Translations under genes and position numbers: made by a program | The notes under the pieces: model-generated | What the model was told of the DNA's origin: nothing | Databases searched by the model: none | What the model saw: the letters and a program-made list of their open reading frames with translations, nothing else | In this document: positions 53,726 to 62,831 of the stretch, one piece after another | Numbering within the stretch: position 1 is the stretch's first letter | Layout: every line of letters begins with the position of its first letter | Source of the DNA: JBOGOC01 sp050747525 | Lineage (GTDB): Bacteria > Acidobacteriota > Polarisedimenticolia > JACPZX01 > DASXTC01 | Length of the DNA stretch: 64,000 nucleotides | Assembly (NCBI GenBank): GCA_050747525.1 | Contig: JBOGOC010000083.1 | Coordinates: 1-64,000 of the forward strand | Reading direction: 5' to 3'

Positions 53726-53764
53726 TCAGGGGGCGGCCCCACCAGGCCCCAGCGAGCGCGCGAC

Positions 53765-56700
53765 ATGGGGAACAGACCCGACAAGGCCGCCCATCGACCG
53801 GGCTGGCTGCTCGCTCTGTGCGTCTTCTGCGCGGTGGGGGAGGCTCGCGCGCAGCAGGCACCCGTGGTCAACACCGCCGCCGCGAGCTATGCGTCCGGCC
53901 CGTCGACTCTCACCGTCCAGAGCAATCAGGTCAGCACGCCGATCGCCTCGCAGCCCGCTCTCATCCTGACCAAGACCGTCGCTCCGGCCGGCACGGTGCC
54001 CCCCGGCTCGAGCCTGACGTTCCAGATCCTTCTCGAGAATCCGTCGCTGGCGGCGCACACGTCGGTGCTGGTCACCGACGCGCTCGATTCGCTGCTCGGG
54101 GATCCCACCGCGATCTCCACGGGAGACCTCCCCGACCTGTCGCGGCCGGGTCAGACGGTCACGGTGAACGGCACGTTCGTGCCGATCGGCCGCACCGTGC
54201 AATGGAGAATCGCCTCGGTGCCTCCGGGAGCGCGGCTCGCTCTGTCTTTCACCACGGTTCTCGATCCCAACACGCCAAATGATGCGGTGGTGAGGAATCG
54301 GGCCGCCCAGACCAGTGCCGAGGATCCCATGGGGACCACGTCGGGAGAGGTCGTGATCCCCGTGGTCGCGCCAGCGCTGCAGATCACCAAGCAGGCTTCG
54401 CGCAGCCGCGCCGAGGTGGGCGACCTGATCGGCTACACGGTGGAGGTGGGGAACATCAGCGCTTCACTGGGCCTCACGGCGGTGCGGGTACGCGACACGC
54501 TGCCCGAGGGGTTCCGCTACCTGGACGGAAGCGCGAAGTTGGACGGAAGGACTCTGGCAGATCCCGTGGTGGCGGGCGGCGATCTGATCTTCACCCTGGG
54601 GGATCTGGCCCTCGCCGAGCGTCGTCGTCTCTCCTATGTGGCCACGGCCAATGCGCCGGCGGAAGGGAAGGACGGCGTCAACCGGGCCGTCGCGGAGGCG
54701 ATCACCCCCGCCGCTCACCCGGTGACCGCGGGGCCGGCGGAAGCAGAGGTGCGCGTGTCGGGCTCGCTCCTCACGGGCGAGGCCACCATCGTGGGGCGCG
54801 TCTTCGTGGACGACAACCGCAACGGCGTCCCGGAGGATGGGGAGCCGGGGGTGCCGTGGGCGCGCGTCTACCTCGAGGACGGGTCGTTCGCGATGACCGA
54901 CGTCACCGGCAAGTACCACATCGAGGGGGTGCGCCCGGGCCTTCACGTGGCCCGCGTGGACGAGCGGACGCTCCCCGACGGGCTGGGATCCTTCGCCTCA
55001 TGGAGCCGTTCGGCGGGGGCGGCCTCCACGCAGTTCGTGGACGTGGGATCGAACCAGCTCTTCAAGACCAACGCGGCCACGGGGGGCTGGGGACTCTCCG
55101 TGGCGCGCCTGCGCGCGCGGGGGGTCTACCGCCACGGGGACGATCAGGATCAGGAAGTCCGCTTCCCGCCGGTCCTGTGCTCGGCACTGTTCGAGCCGGG
55201 CACGTCGGATCTCACGCGAACGGGGACACAAGTGGTGGAAGCCTATGCCGCTCTGGTGCGCGAGCGGGGAGGCCGGCTGATCGAGCTGGAGGTGGAGCCG
55301 GCGTTCCATCCGCTCGAGGCATCCGCGCTGATGGCGGAACGGGCGGAGAGGATGCACGCGGAGCTGAGGCGCCGGGTGCTTGCCCAGGGTCCCACGGGGC
55401 AGCAGGAGGAATCGGTGGCATCGGCGCCCGGCGGCGCGACGACCGGGGGCACGACGCCCGATGCCGAGGCCGCCGCGCTTCGCTCCCTGGAGGAGCGGGT
55501 GAAGGAGATGACGGCCGAGCCGGCGGTCCTGTCCCCGGCGGAAGGGGAGGTTCTTCTGATGGATAGGGCCAGCGTCGAGGTGAAGCTCCCGCTCGAGCTC
55601 ACGCCGCGCCTCACCGTCAACGGGCAGGAGGTGCCGCAGGATCGGATCGCCGTGCGGATGGAGACCAACCTGACGAAGGTGAAGTTCTACCGCTACCTGG
55701 GCGTGCCCTTCCGCGAAGGCCGCAACTCGGTGGTGCTGGAGGGAGTCGACCAGTGGGGCAACGCGCGCGTGTGGGTGGAACGCATCGTCGATAGGACGGG
55801 AAGGCCCGCGCGCATCTCCCTGCACCCCGAAGAGGGTTCCCTCACCGCCGACGGGCGCACGCCGGTCATCGTGCGCGCCGAGGTGCGCGACGCCCTGGGG
55901 CTCCCCGTGCAGGACGGAACGGCGGTCACTCTCGAATCCGACGTCGGCACGTTCCTGGGGACCGACGCCGACCTGCGCAGCGACGGGTTCCAGGCGGTCA
56001 CTTCGCAGGGGGTGGCCCTGGTGCGCCTCTCGCCGGCCGACGCCCGCGAGACGCGTGCCATCCAGGCCAGCTCAGGGGACGCGATCTCGTCCCTGTCGAT
56101 GGCTCTCGCCCCGGTGATGGGGCCGTGGCTGCTGACCGGCATGGGTGAAGCCTCGGTGGGTCAGACCGCACCTTCAGGCGCCACGGTGGACGAGCTGCTG
56201 GACGACAGCGGGCATGCGGACGGGCGGTTCGCGATTTTCGCGCGCGGGCCGCTGTTCGGGACATCCCTCATGACCATGGCCTACGACTCCGGGCGCGAGC
56301 GGGAGGAGGATCAGGTCTTCAGGAAGCTCGCCCCCGACCGCTACTTCCCGATCTACGGAGATGGCAGCCGCCAGGGATACGAGATCGAGGGGCAGGGCCG
56401 GTTCACGCTGCGGCTGGATCAGCGGCGCTCGTGGCTGGCGCTGGGGGACTTCACCACCGGCCTGAGCGGTGGCGATCTCTCGCGCTACGATCGCGCGCTC
56501 ACGGGAGCGGCGGGTCAGATGGAACTGAACGGCCTGACGGTGCAGTCCTTCGGCGCGCACACGCCCCAGGCGCAGGTGCGCGACGAGATGGAGGGGACCG
56601 GTCTGTCCGGGCCGTACCGGCTCTCGCGCCGCCCGGTGATCATCAACACGGAGCGCATCGTCCTCGAGACGCGAGACCGGTTCCAGCCGGACCGGGTGCT

Positions 56701-58567
56701 GGAGTCGCGCCCCATGTCCCGCTACAGCGACTACGACGTGGACTACCAGGGCGGCACCATCCTGTTCAAGCGTCCCGTTCCCTTCCAGGACGATTCTTTC
56801 AACCGCATCGTGGTGGTCGCCGTGTACGAGGCACTGGACGGTCAGGGGGACGACACCGTGGCGGGCGGCCGCGTGGCCTATCGCTTCGGCGGAGCCGCCG
56901 AGCTGGGGACCACGTACGTCAACGAGGAGCGAGGCCAGGACGCCTACACTCTGCAAGGAGCCGACATCCGGTTCAGCCGTGCCTTCGGCGCGACAGCTCT
57001 GGAGCTGGAGGGAGAGGCGGCCTCCAGCAGCTCTCCGTTGGACGAGCGGGCCGGGGCCGTGTCTTTCCGTGCCGGAGCGCGCGTGGGAAGCCGCTTCAGG
57101 ATGGGCGCTTCGTACCGCAACGTGTCCAGCGGATTCGAGAACCCCTCGCGTGCCGGGCTGTCCGACGCGGGGACTGTGCGATGGGGCGTGGACGGCGTGG
57201 CCATGCTGCCGCGCGAGGCGCAGATTCGGACGGAGTTCTATCACCAGCAGGATGACCGGCTCGGGGCCGCCCGGAGCGTCGGATCGCTTGAGTGGGAGCA
57301 GGCGTTCAGCCGGCTGACCGCCCGATCGGGTGTCCGCGGGATCCGCACCGAGGAGCCGGGAACGGCCGATCCACTCGACTCGCGCATGGTGGTGGCCGGG
57401 CTGCGCGCGAAGCTGGTGCGCTCCCTGGATGCGCGGATCGATCACCAGCAGGTCGTTTCGGGAGCGGCCCTGCCCGAGTACCCGACCCGCACGGCGGTGG
57501 GGCTGGACTGGCAGGTGACCGAGGACCTGCGTGGCTTCCTGAGGCAGGAGCTGGATCGATCCGACGTGGGCGATGCCTCGCGCACGATCGTGGGGATGGA
57601 GAGCCGCCTGCTGAAAAACCTGACGCTCGACAGCCGCTACAGCCTCGAGGATGCCCTCACCGGCGAGCGGGGCGCCGCGCAGATGGGACTGCGCAGCCGG
57701 CTGCCTCTCAACGAGGACTGGCTCGGCGACGTGAGCGCGGAGCGGGTGGCCGTGGTGCGGGGATCCGCATCCACGGGGGACTTCACCTCGCTGGGAGTCG
57801 GGTTCGAGTACCTGCCCGCACGCGTCAAGTTCACCACCCGTTACGAGCTGCGCCTGGGAGAGATCGAAGACCAGCACGTGCTGACGGCCGCGGGGGCCAC
57901 GCGGATCACCGACGACCTCAGCCTGTTCGCCCGCCAGCGCGTCTTCCTCATGAACCCGGCCGCCTCGTCGAGCCGGGTGGACGGGGACGGCCTGCTCGGC
58001 TTCGCCTATCGCCCGCTGGAGGACGACCGGCTCAACTTCCTCTTCAAGCTGCAGGGGAGCCGAGGCGAGGGGGCCGCCGGAGCGGGCTCACCCACGGCGC
58101 GCGCGTATCTGGGGGTGTTCGAGACCAACTACCAGCCCATCCACCGGGTTCACCTGCTCGGGCGACTGGCCGTCCGCCAGCAGCGGGACGCGTTCGAGGG
58201 ACAATCGTTCTCCAGCCTGTCCCGGCTCGCAGAAACCCGTGCCCTGGTGGACATCGGCGCGCGCTGGAACGCGGGCGTCTCCCTGCGCGTGCTGGATCAG
58301 CCCACCACCAACTCGACCCTCCTGGGGTACGGCGCCGAAGCGGGCTGCCGGCTGATCAAGGACACCTGGCTCGTGGCGGGCTGGAACGTCACGGGATTCC
58401 GGGAGACCGGCTTCGGGGACACCGATCGCAGGACGGCCGGCCCGTTCCTGACCGTCCGCTTCAAGTTCGACGAATCGTCCGTGACCGGACTGGCCGAGCA
58501 GCTTCGCAAGCTCGACGGAGACACCGGCCGGCTGCCGGCCCGCCCCGAAGCTCCGGATGCACCCTGA
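53765..58567 (+). CDS. Very large surface protein: DUF11 repeats, SdrD-B-like and Big domains, and an outer-membrane barrel
   Basis: This 1600-aa protein has a signal peptide (about 1-30, after ARAQ). Two DUF11 domains follow (about 66-200 and 205-310), then a Cna/SdrD-B-like domain (about 343-400: GRVFVDDNRNGVPEDGEPGV), a short OmpA-like stretch (ALFEPGTSDLTRTGTQVVEA), and a Big/invasin-like domain (about 683-780: EEGSLTADGRTPVIVRAEVR). From about 845 onward there are alternating strands of a large beta-barrel, closing with GPFLTVRFKFDESS. It is likely anchored in the outer membrane with the N-terminal domains exposed or periplasmic. It may be an adhesin or a secretion-type channel. Confidence 0.78.
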   Translation: MGNRPDKAAHRPGWLLALCVFCAVGEARAQQAPVVNTAAASYASGPSTLTVQSNQVSTPIASQPALILTKTVAPAGTVPPGSSLTFQILLENPSLAAHTSVLVTDALDSLLGDPTAISTGDLPDLSRPGQTVTVNGTFVPIGRTVQWRIASVPPGARLALSFTTVLDPNTPNDAVVRNRAAQTSAEDPMGTTSGEVVIPVVAPALQITKQASRSRAEVGDLIGYTVEVGNISASLGLTAVRVRDTLPEGFRYLDGSAKLDGRTLADPVVAGGDLIFTLGDLALAERRRLSYVATANAPAEGKDGVNRAVAEAITPAAHPVTAGPAEAEVRVSGSLLTGEATIVGRVFVDDNRNGVPEDGEPGVPWARVYLEDGSFAMTDVTGKYHIEGVRPGLHVARVDERTLPDGLGSFASWSRSAGAASTQFVDVGSNQLFKTNAATGGWGLSVARLRARGVYRHGDDQDQEVRFPPVLCSALFEPGTSDLTRTGTQVVEAYAALVRERGGRLIELEVEPAFHPLEASALMAERAERMHAELRRRVLAQGPTGQQEESVASAPGGATTGGTTPDAEAAALRSLEERVKEMTAEPAVLSPAEGEVLLMDRASVEVKLPLELTPRLTVNGQEVPQDRIAVRMETNLTKVKFYRYLGVPFREGRNSVVLEGVDQWGNARVWVERIVDRTGRPARISLHPEEGSLTADGRTPVIVRAEVRDALGLPVQDGTAVTLESDVGTFLGTDADLRSDGFQAVTSQGVALVRLSPADARETRAIQASSGDAISSLSMALAPVMGPWLLTGMGEASVGQTAPSGATVDELLDDSGHADGRFAIFARGPLFGTSLMTMAYDSGREREEDQVFRKLAPDRYFPIYGDGSRQGYEIEGQGRFTLRLDQRRSWLALGDFTTGLSGGDLSRYDRALTGAAGQMELNGLTVQSFGAHTPQAQVRDEMEGTGLSGPYRLSRRPVIINTERIVLETRDRFQPDRVLESRPMSRYSDYDVDYQGGTILFKRPVPFQDDSFNRIVVVAVYEALDGQGDDTVAGGRVAYRFGGAAELGTTYVNEERGQDAYTLQGADIRFSRAFGATALELEGEAASSSSPLDERAGAVSFRAGARVGSRFRMGASYRNVSSGFENPSRAGLSDAGTVRWGVDGVAMLPREAQIRTEFYHQQDDRLGAARSVGSLEWEQAFSRLTARSGVRGIRTEEPGTADPLDSRMVVAGLRAKLVRSLDARIDHQQVVSGAALPEYPTRTAVGLDWQVTEDLRGFLRQELDRSDVGDASRTIVGMESRLLKNLTLDSRYSLEDALTGERGAAQMGLRSRLPLNEDWLGDVSAERVAVVRGSASTGDFTSLGVGFEYLPARVKFTTRYELRLGEIEDQHVLTAAGATRITDDLSLFARQRVFLMNPAASSSRVDGDGLLGFAYRPLEDDRLNFLFKLQGSRGEGAAGAGSPTARAYLGVFETNYQPIHRVHLLGRLAVRQQRDAFEGQSFSSLSRLAETRALVDIGARWNAGVSLRVLDQPTTNSTLLGYGAEAGCRLIKDTWLVAGWNVTGFRETGFGDTDRRTAGPFLTVRFKFDESSVTGLAEQLRKLDGDTGRLPARPEAPDAP

Positions 58568-58645
58568 GCATGGGCGCGGCGACCGCCTGGTCCCCGTGGT
58601 AGCATGAAGCATCGCCTCGCATGCGCGCCAACGCCAGGAGGAGAC

Positions 58646-59059
58646 ATGACCGGCAGGGCCGGGCGGACCATTCGGGTGCTCATCGTCGATGACAATACCG
58701 ACGTGGCCGCATCGCTGGCCGATCTGCTGTCGCTGCAGGAAGACATCGTCACGGCCGGAGTGATCCATCGAGCGGACGGGCTGCCCGAGCAGGTAGCCTT
58801 GCTCAAGCCGGATGTCGTCCTTCTGGATCTGTCCATGCCCGGCGAGGATCCCCTGGCCGCCCTGCAGGATCTCGCGGCCAGGCATCGGGAGGCCGGCGTC
58901 CTGATCTGCAGCGCGTACGACGATCCCGCCCGCATGGAACTGGCGATGAAGGCGGGGGCCCGCGGCTACGTCTCCAAGCTGGACGAGGTGGAGACCATCG
59001 TCCAGGCGGTGCGCACGGTGGCCACCGGGGGCGTGCACCTGCCTTCCCGCAGGACTTGA
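58646..59059 (+). CDS. Stand-alone response-regulator receiver protein
   Basis: The ATG at 58646 follows a strong AGGAGGAG and gives 137 aa; the ATG at 58604 is less likely. The receiver is complete: VLIVDDNTDV with the acidic pair, acceptor Asp in VLLDLSMPGE, switch Ser in LICSAYDD and Lys in YVSKLDE. It resembles the NarL-type receiver but has no output domain. It may act as a phosphate sink or through protein contacts. It lies between the large surface protein and a convergent PIN/TRAM gene; no kinase is close by. Confidence 0.85.
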   Translation: MTGRAGRTIRVLIVDDNTDVAASLADLLSLQEDIVTAGVIHRADGLPEQVALLKPDVVLLDLSMPGEDPLAALQDLAARHREAGVLICSAYDDPARMELAMKAGARGYVSKLDEVETIVQAVRTVATGGVHLPSRRT

Positions 59060-59072
59060 AGCCCTTCGCGGC

Positions 59073-60173
59073 TTACGGGGCCTCGTGCTCGGGGGCCGGG
59101 CCTGGTGGGTCGGCCGGGTCCTTCGCGTCGCGCGGCGCCCGGCGCGCCAGCGTCTTGTCCCCTTCCTGGGTGACCCTGCCGAAGAACATCTTGCCGGCGG
59201 TGGTCTGGAGCACCGAGGTCACGCTGATCTCGACGGTTCGCCCGATGTGCTTTCGCGCGCTGTCCACGACCACCATGGTGCCGTCATCCAGGTAGGCGAC
59301 TCCCTGGTTCATCTCCTTCCCTTCCTTGATGATGAACACCTTCATCGACTCTCCGGGAAGGACAACCGGCTTGAGCGAGTTGGCCAGCTCGTTGATGTTG
59401 AGCACCTCCAGGCCCCGCAGCTGAGCGACCTTGTTGAGGTTGAAATCGTTGGTCACGATCTTCGCGCCCACCTGACGGGCCAGCTCGATCAGCTTCTGGT
59501 CCACGTCCCGGACATCGGGGAAATCGGTCTCGGGGATCAGGACGGTCACGTTGGCGTTCTTCTTCATGCGCTGCAGGATGTCGAGGCCCTTCCTCCCGCG
59601 GTTGCGCTTGAGCGGATCCGACGAGTCAGCCACCGTCTGCAGCTCGCGCAGGACGAACTGCGGAACGAGGAGGGTGCCCTCCATGAACCCGGTCTCGCAG
59701 ATGTCGGCGATGCGCCCATCGATGATCACGCTGGTGTCGAGGATCTTGTGATTGCGCCACTCGTCCTGCGCGCGGAACATCGAGATCAGCCGATCCGCGC
59801 GGAAGGTGCTGGCCTTCTGAGAGCCGATGAGGCACCCGGCCAGCGCCACCGCCAGCGTCATGACCGGCGATGTGAGATCGGGCGAGGCCGGCCAGGCCGC
59901 GAGACGCAGGCCCGGAGCGAGCGTGTGCGCGAGGACCTGAACGACGAACGCTCCGATGAAGAGGCCCGCCAGCCCCCCGGCGATGATCCGCAGCGGCTGA
60001 CGCCGCAGGAGGATCTCGAGCAGGATGGCGATGCCTCCGGCTGCGGCGCCGAACAGGGCGTTGGCGGTCAGAGCGCCGGTCGGAGAGAAGGATGCGAACC
60101 CAAAGGGACAAAGGATGAGAGCGGCCAGGGCGCAGAGCAGGACGACGAGGCACCGAAGGTAGACGAGAGCCAT
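59073..60173 (-). CDS. PIN/TRAM-domain membrane protein (YacL-like)
   Basis: This 366-aa protein has four N-terminal membrane segments (about 1-130), then a PIN nuclease domain (about 140-260: KILDTSVIIDGRIADICETG with two acidic residues, VTNDFNLNKVAQLRGLEVLN) and a TRAM RNA-binding domain (about 270-335: MNQGVAYLDDGTMVVVDSAR). YacL-type proteins are widespread and thought to be membrane-linked RNases. Acidic residues expected at the PIN active site are present. It has its own promoter at 60232-60260 and is convergent with the receiver gene. Confidence 0.92.
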   Translation of the reverse strand: MALVYLRCLVVLLCALAALILCPFGFASFSPTGALTANALFGAAAGGIAILLEILLRRQPLRIIAGGLAGLFIGAFVVQVLAHTLAPGLRLAAWPASPDLTSPVMTLAVALAGCLIGSQKASTFRADRLISMFRAQDEWRNHKILDTSVIIDGRIADICETGFMEGTLLVPQFVLRELQTVADSSDPLKRNRGRKGLDILQRMKKNANVTVLIPETDFPDVRDVDQKLIELARQVGAKIVTNDFNLNKVAQLRGLEVLNINELANSLKPVVLPGESMKVFIIKEGKEMNQGVAYLDDGTMVVVDSARKHIGRTVEISVTSVLQTTAGKMFFGRVTQEGDKTLARRAPRDAKDPADPPGPAPEHEAP

Positions 60174-60231
60174 GCCGTTCCTCTCATGACTCCACGCCGG
60201 GCAGGGGAGGGGCGAGAGCCGATGCGAAGCT

Positions 60232-60260
60232 AACATAATGGGAGAAACCCTTCCCGTCAA
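60232..60260 (-). promoter_or_regulatory. Promoter of the PIN/TRAM gene overlapping the alr stop
   Basis: On the minus strand a -35 box TTGACG (60260-60255) and a -10 box TATGTT (60237-60232) are 17 bases apart. The -35 box includes the alr stop codon, so this gene can be transcribed separately from dnaB-alr. Confidence 0.6.
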
Positions 60261-60269
60261 AGGGTTTCT
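60243..60269 (-). terminator. Hairpin at the 3' end of alr
   Basis: A 10-bp perfect stem, AGAAACCCTT (60243-60252) with AAGGGTTTCT (60260-60269), spans the alr stop codon. No T-run follows on the minus strand. It could slow polymerase or regulate the promoter that occupies the same bases. Confidence 0.4.
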
Positions 60270-61405
60270 TGGTAGATTCGGTGCACGCGGGCTCCGAGGC
60301 GCGCGAGCACCTCGTGCGCGATGGTCGCCCCCCACCCGGCGAACTCATCGGCCGTGATCGACGCGCCGGACTGCCGGCCGATGAGCACGGCCTCGTCCCC
60401 GTCCTGCGCCCCCGGCACGTCGGTGAGGTCGACCATGCTGAGGTCCATCGAGATGCGTCCGGCGAACGGCGCCCGGCGCCCGCGGATCAGGACCGCGCCC
60501 CGACCGGACAGCAGGCGCGGGAGCCCGTCGGCGTACCCCACGGCCAGCGTGCCGATCACGCTGGCGCGCCGCGCTACGAAGGCGTGGCCGTACCCCAGAG
60601 GCGCGCCGGACGGCACCCTCTTGAGACGCACCACCCGCGACTTCAGCGAGAGGATCGGGGTGAGCCCCTCGGGGATCCCGCCCGATGGGCTCAGTCCGTA
60701 GAGGGCGAGCCCAGGGCGCAGGGTGTCGAACCACGACACGGGATGGTGCAGCAGGCCTCCCGAGTTGCCGGCATGCACGAACGCCGGAGAGATGCCGGCC
60801 TCCCGCACCCGGTCCAGCGCCTCTGCGAACAGCTTCAGCTGCGAGGAGGTGTGGGGATCGGCGGGATCATCCGTGCAGGAAAGATGCGTGAACACCCCCT
60901 CGACCGATCCCGTGGCGCGGCATGCAGCGATGCGGGCCAGCGCCGCCGGAACTTCATCCGGGAGGAGGCCCAGCCTTCCCATCCCCGTGTCCACCTTGAG
61001 GTGGAAGGGGAGGGGACGGCCGAGGCGGCCCTCTTCTTCAAGGATGGTGTCGAGAAGCGCCGGACTGTACGCCACCGGCGTCAGACGCGCGTGCGCCATG
61101 TCCTGGACCTGCGAGGGATCGGCGGCCCCGAGCACCACGATGGGGGTGCTCACGCCCGCCTCGCGCAGCTCGTACCCTTCTTCGGGGATGGCCACGCCGA
61201 GCAGGTCGATCCCTTCGTGCTCGAGCCGACGGGCCACGCCGACGGCTCCGTGGCCGTAGGCGTCCGCCTTCAGGACGGCCATGAGGCGGCGCTGCGGCCC
61301 CACGCGCGAACGCAGCACGGCCAGGTTCCGGGCGAGCGCGCCCAGGCTCACCTCGATCCATGCCTGGCGTCTGCCCGCCAGGACCTCGATCAGCTCGCGC
61401 GCCAC
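60257..61405 (-). CDS. alr: Alanine racemase
   Basis: This 382-aa PLP enzyme makes D-alanine for peptidoglycan. The PLP lysine lies in AVLKADAYGHGA (about residue 46) and the catalytic Tyr in PLGYGHAFVARR (about 274). GMGRLGLLPDE and DLSMVDLTDVPGAQ are conserved family blocks. The GTG start at 61405 overlaps the dnaB stop region by 16 bases, so it is co-transcribed with dnaB. The stop codon lies inside the promoter of the next gene. Confidence 0.95.
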   Translation of the reverse strand: MARELIEVLAGRRQAWIEVSLGALARNLAVLRSRVGPQRRLMAVLKADAYGHGAVGVARRLEHEGIDLLGVAIPEEGYELREAGVSTPIVVLGAADPSQVQDMAHARLTPVAYSPALLDTILEEEGRLGRPLPFHLKVDTGMGRLGLLPDEVPAALARIAACRATGSVEGVFTHLSCTDDPADPHTSSQLKLFAEALDRVREAGISPAFVHAGNSGGLLHHPVSWFDTLRPGLALYGLSPSGGIPEGLTPILSLKSRVVRLKRVPSGAPLGYGHAFVARRASVIGTLAVGYADGLPRLLSGRGAVLIRGRRAPFAGRISMDLSMVDLTDVPGAQDGDEAVLIGRQSGASITADEFAGWGATIAHEVLARLGARVHRIYQETL

Positions 61406-62730
61406 TCGAGGTTCTCGAACTTGGTGTATTCCTTGATGAAGGCGAGGTCGACCGTTCCGGTGGGGCCGTTGCGCTGCTTCTCGATGAGCAGCCGGGCCAT
61501 CCCGCGGTTGTCCTCGGTGGGACGGTAGACCTCCTCGCGGTAGATGAACATCACCAGGTCGGCGTCCTGCTCGATGGCTCCCGATTCACGAAGGTCGGAA
61601 AGCTGGGGCCTGTGGTCCCCGCCGCGCTGCTCCGGCGCACGGGACAGCTGGGACAGTGCGATCAGGGGGACGTGAAGCTCCTTGGCCAGCCCCTTGAGAG
61701 ATCTCGAGATGTCGGAGACCTCCTGGGTCCGGTTCTCGTAGCGGCCGCGGCCGCGCATCAGCTGGAGGTAGTCCACGACGAGCAGGTCCAGGCCGCGCTC
61801 GGACTTCAGCCTCCGGGCTTTGGCCCGCATCTCGAAAATGGAGATGCCGGGCGTGTCGTCCACGTAGATCTTGGCCTCGGTCAGCTCGCCGAACGCCATG
61901 GTGAGGCGCGCCCATTCCTCCTTGCCCAGCCGGCCGGTCCGCAGGCGATGGGCGTCCACGCGTGCCTGGGCGCACAGCATGCGAAGGAAGAGCTGCTCCT
62001 TCGACATCTCCAGGCTGAAGATCCCCACGGCGCGGCCGAGGCGGGTGGCCACGCTCTGGCTGATGTTGAGAGCCAGGGCTGTCTTTCCCATGGATGGGCG
62101 TGCGGCGAGCACGACCAGGTCGGTGGGCTGGAATCCCGAGGTCAGCTCGTCGAGGCGCTCGAAGCCTGTGGCCAGGCCTGTCACCATCTCCTTGTGCTGG
62201 TGGAGCTTGTCGATGTACTCGAGCGTGCGGCCGGCCACGTCCCTCACCGGCACGAATCCGGTGGCCAGCTGCCCTTCGGCCAGGGCGAAGATCTGCTTCT
62301 GCGCCTCGTCCAGGACCTCCTGGACCTGCGACTCTCCCTCGAAGCACATCGTCTGGATGTGGTGCGCCGCGTCGATCAACCCGCGCAGCACCGCCTTTTC
62401 CTTGACGATGCGTGCGTAGTGCTCGACGTTGGACGACTTGGGGACGCCGTCCACGAGCGAGGCCACGTAGGCGGCGCCTCCCGCCCCGTCCAGGTCTCCG
62501 CTGCGGGTCAGCTCGTTCTTGAGCGTGACCAGGTCGATCACGGCGGACCGCTCCCTCAGGGTGCTCATGGCGCGGTAGATGCGGCGGTGCCCCTCGCGGT
62601 AGAAGTCGTCTTCTCGCAGCAGCTCCTGCGCCTGATTGAGGGCCCGGTTCTCGAGCAGGATCGAGCCGAGGATCGACTTCTCGGCGTCCAGGTTGTGCGG
62701 AAGGTTCTTCTCGAGTGTGATGTCGGCCAT
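61390..62730 (-). CDS. dnaB: Replicative DNA helicase
   Basis: This 446-aa helicase opens the replication fork. The N-terminal scaffolding domain begins LPHNLDAEKSILGSILLENR. The RecA-type motor has Walker A ARPSMGKTALALNI, the Walker B acids in LLVVDYLQLMRG and the arginine finger region near YREEVY. No intein or extra domain is present. It is divergent from proline dehydrogenase, with a palindrome next to its promoter. Confidence 0.97.
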   Translation of the reverse strand: MADITLEKNLPHNLDAEKSILGSILLENRALNQAQELLREDDFYREGHRRIYRAMSTLRERSAVIDLVTLKNELTRSGDLDGAGGAAYVASLVDGVPKSSNVEHYARIVKEKAVLRGLIDAAHHIQTMCFEGESQVQEVLDEAQKQIFALAEGQLATGFVPVRDVAGRTLEYIDKLHQHKEMVTGLATGFERLDELTSGFQPTDLVVLAARPSMGKTALALNISQSVATRLGRAVGIFSLEMSKEQLFLRMLCAQARVDAHRLRTGRLGKEEWARLTMAFGELTEAKIYVDDTPGISIFEMRAKARRLKSERGLDLLVVDYLQLMRGRGRYENRTQEVSDISRSLKGLAKELHVPLIALSQLSRAPEQRGGDHRPQLSDLRESGAIEQDADLVMFIYREEVYRPTEDNRGMARLLIEKQRNGPTGTVDLAFIKEYTKFENLEWRAS

Positions 62731-62753
62731 GAGAGGTGAGGTTGACGCGCGGC

Positions 62754-62775
62754 ACTATACCACAGGTTTCCTGTG
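62754..62775 (-). promoter_or_regulatory. dnaB promoter with adjacent palindrome
   Basis: On the minus strand a -10 box TATAGT (62759-62754), extended by TGG, is preceded by the perfect palindrome CACAGG-AAA-CCTGTG (62775-62761), which occupies the -35/spacer region. The -35 box is poor, so the palindrome may be an operator for an activator or repressor. Confidence 0.5.
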
Positions 62776-62796
62776 TCACCCGATGTGGATGCGCGC

Positions 62797-62802
62797 TAGG
62801 AT
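62797..62802 (+). promoter_or_regulatory. Possible -10 box of the proline dehydrogenase gene
   Basis: TAGGAT lies about 30 bases before the ATG. The 13-base string CTAGGATGACGGC here (62796-62808) also occurs upstream of the response regulator at 5341-5353. No clear -35 box was found. Confidence 0.3.
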
Positions 62803-62831
62803 GACGGCTTTCTCGGAGGGTCCCCGATCAC

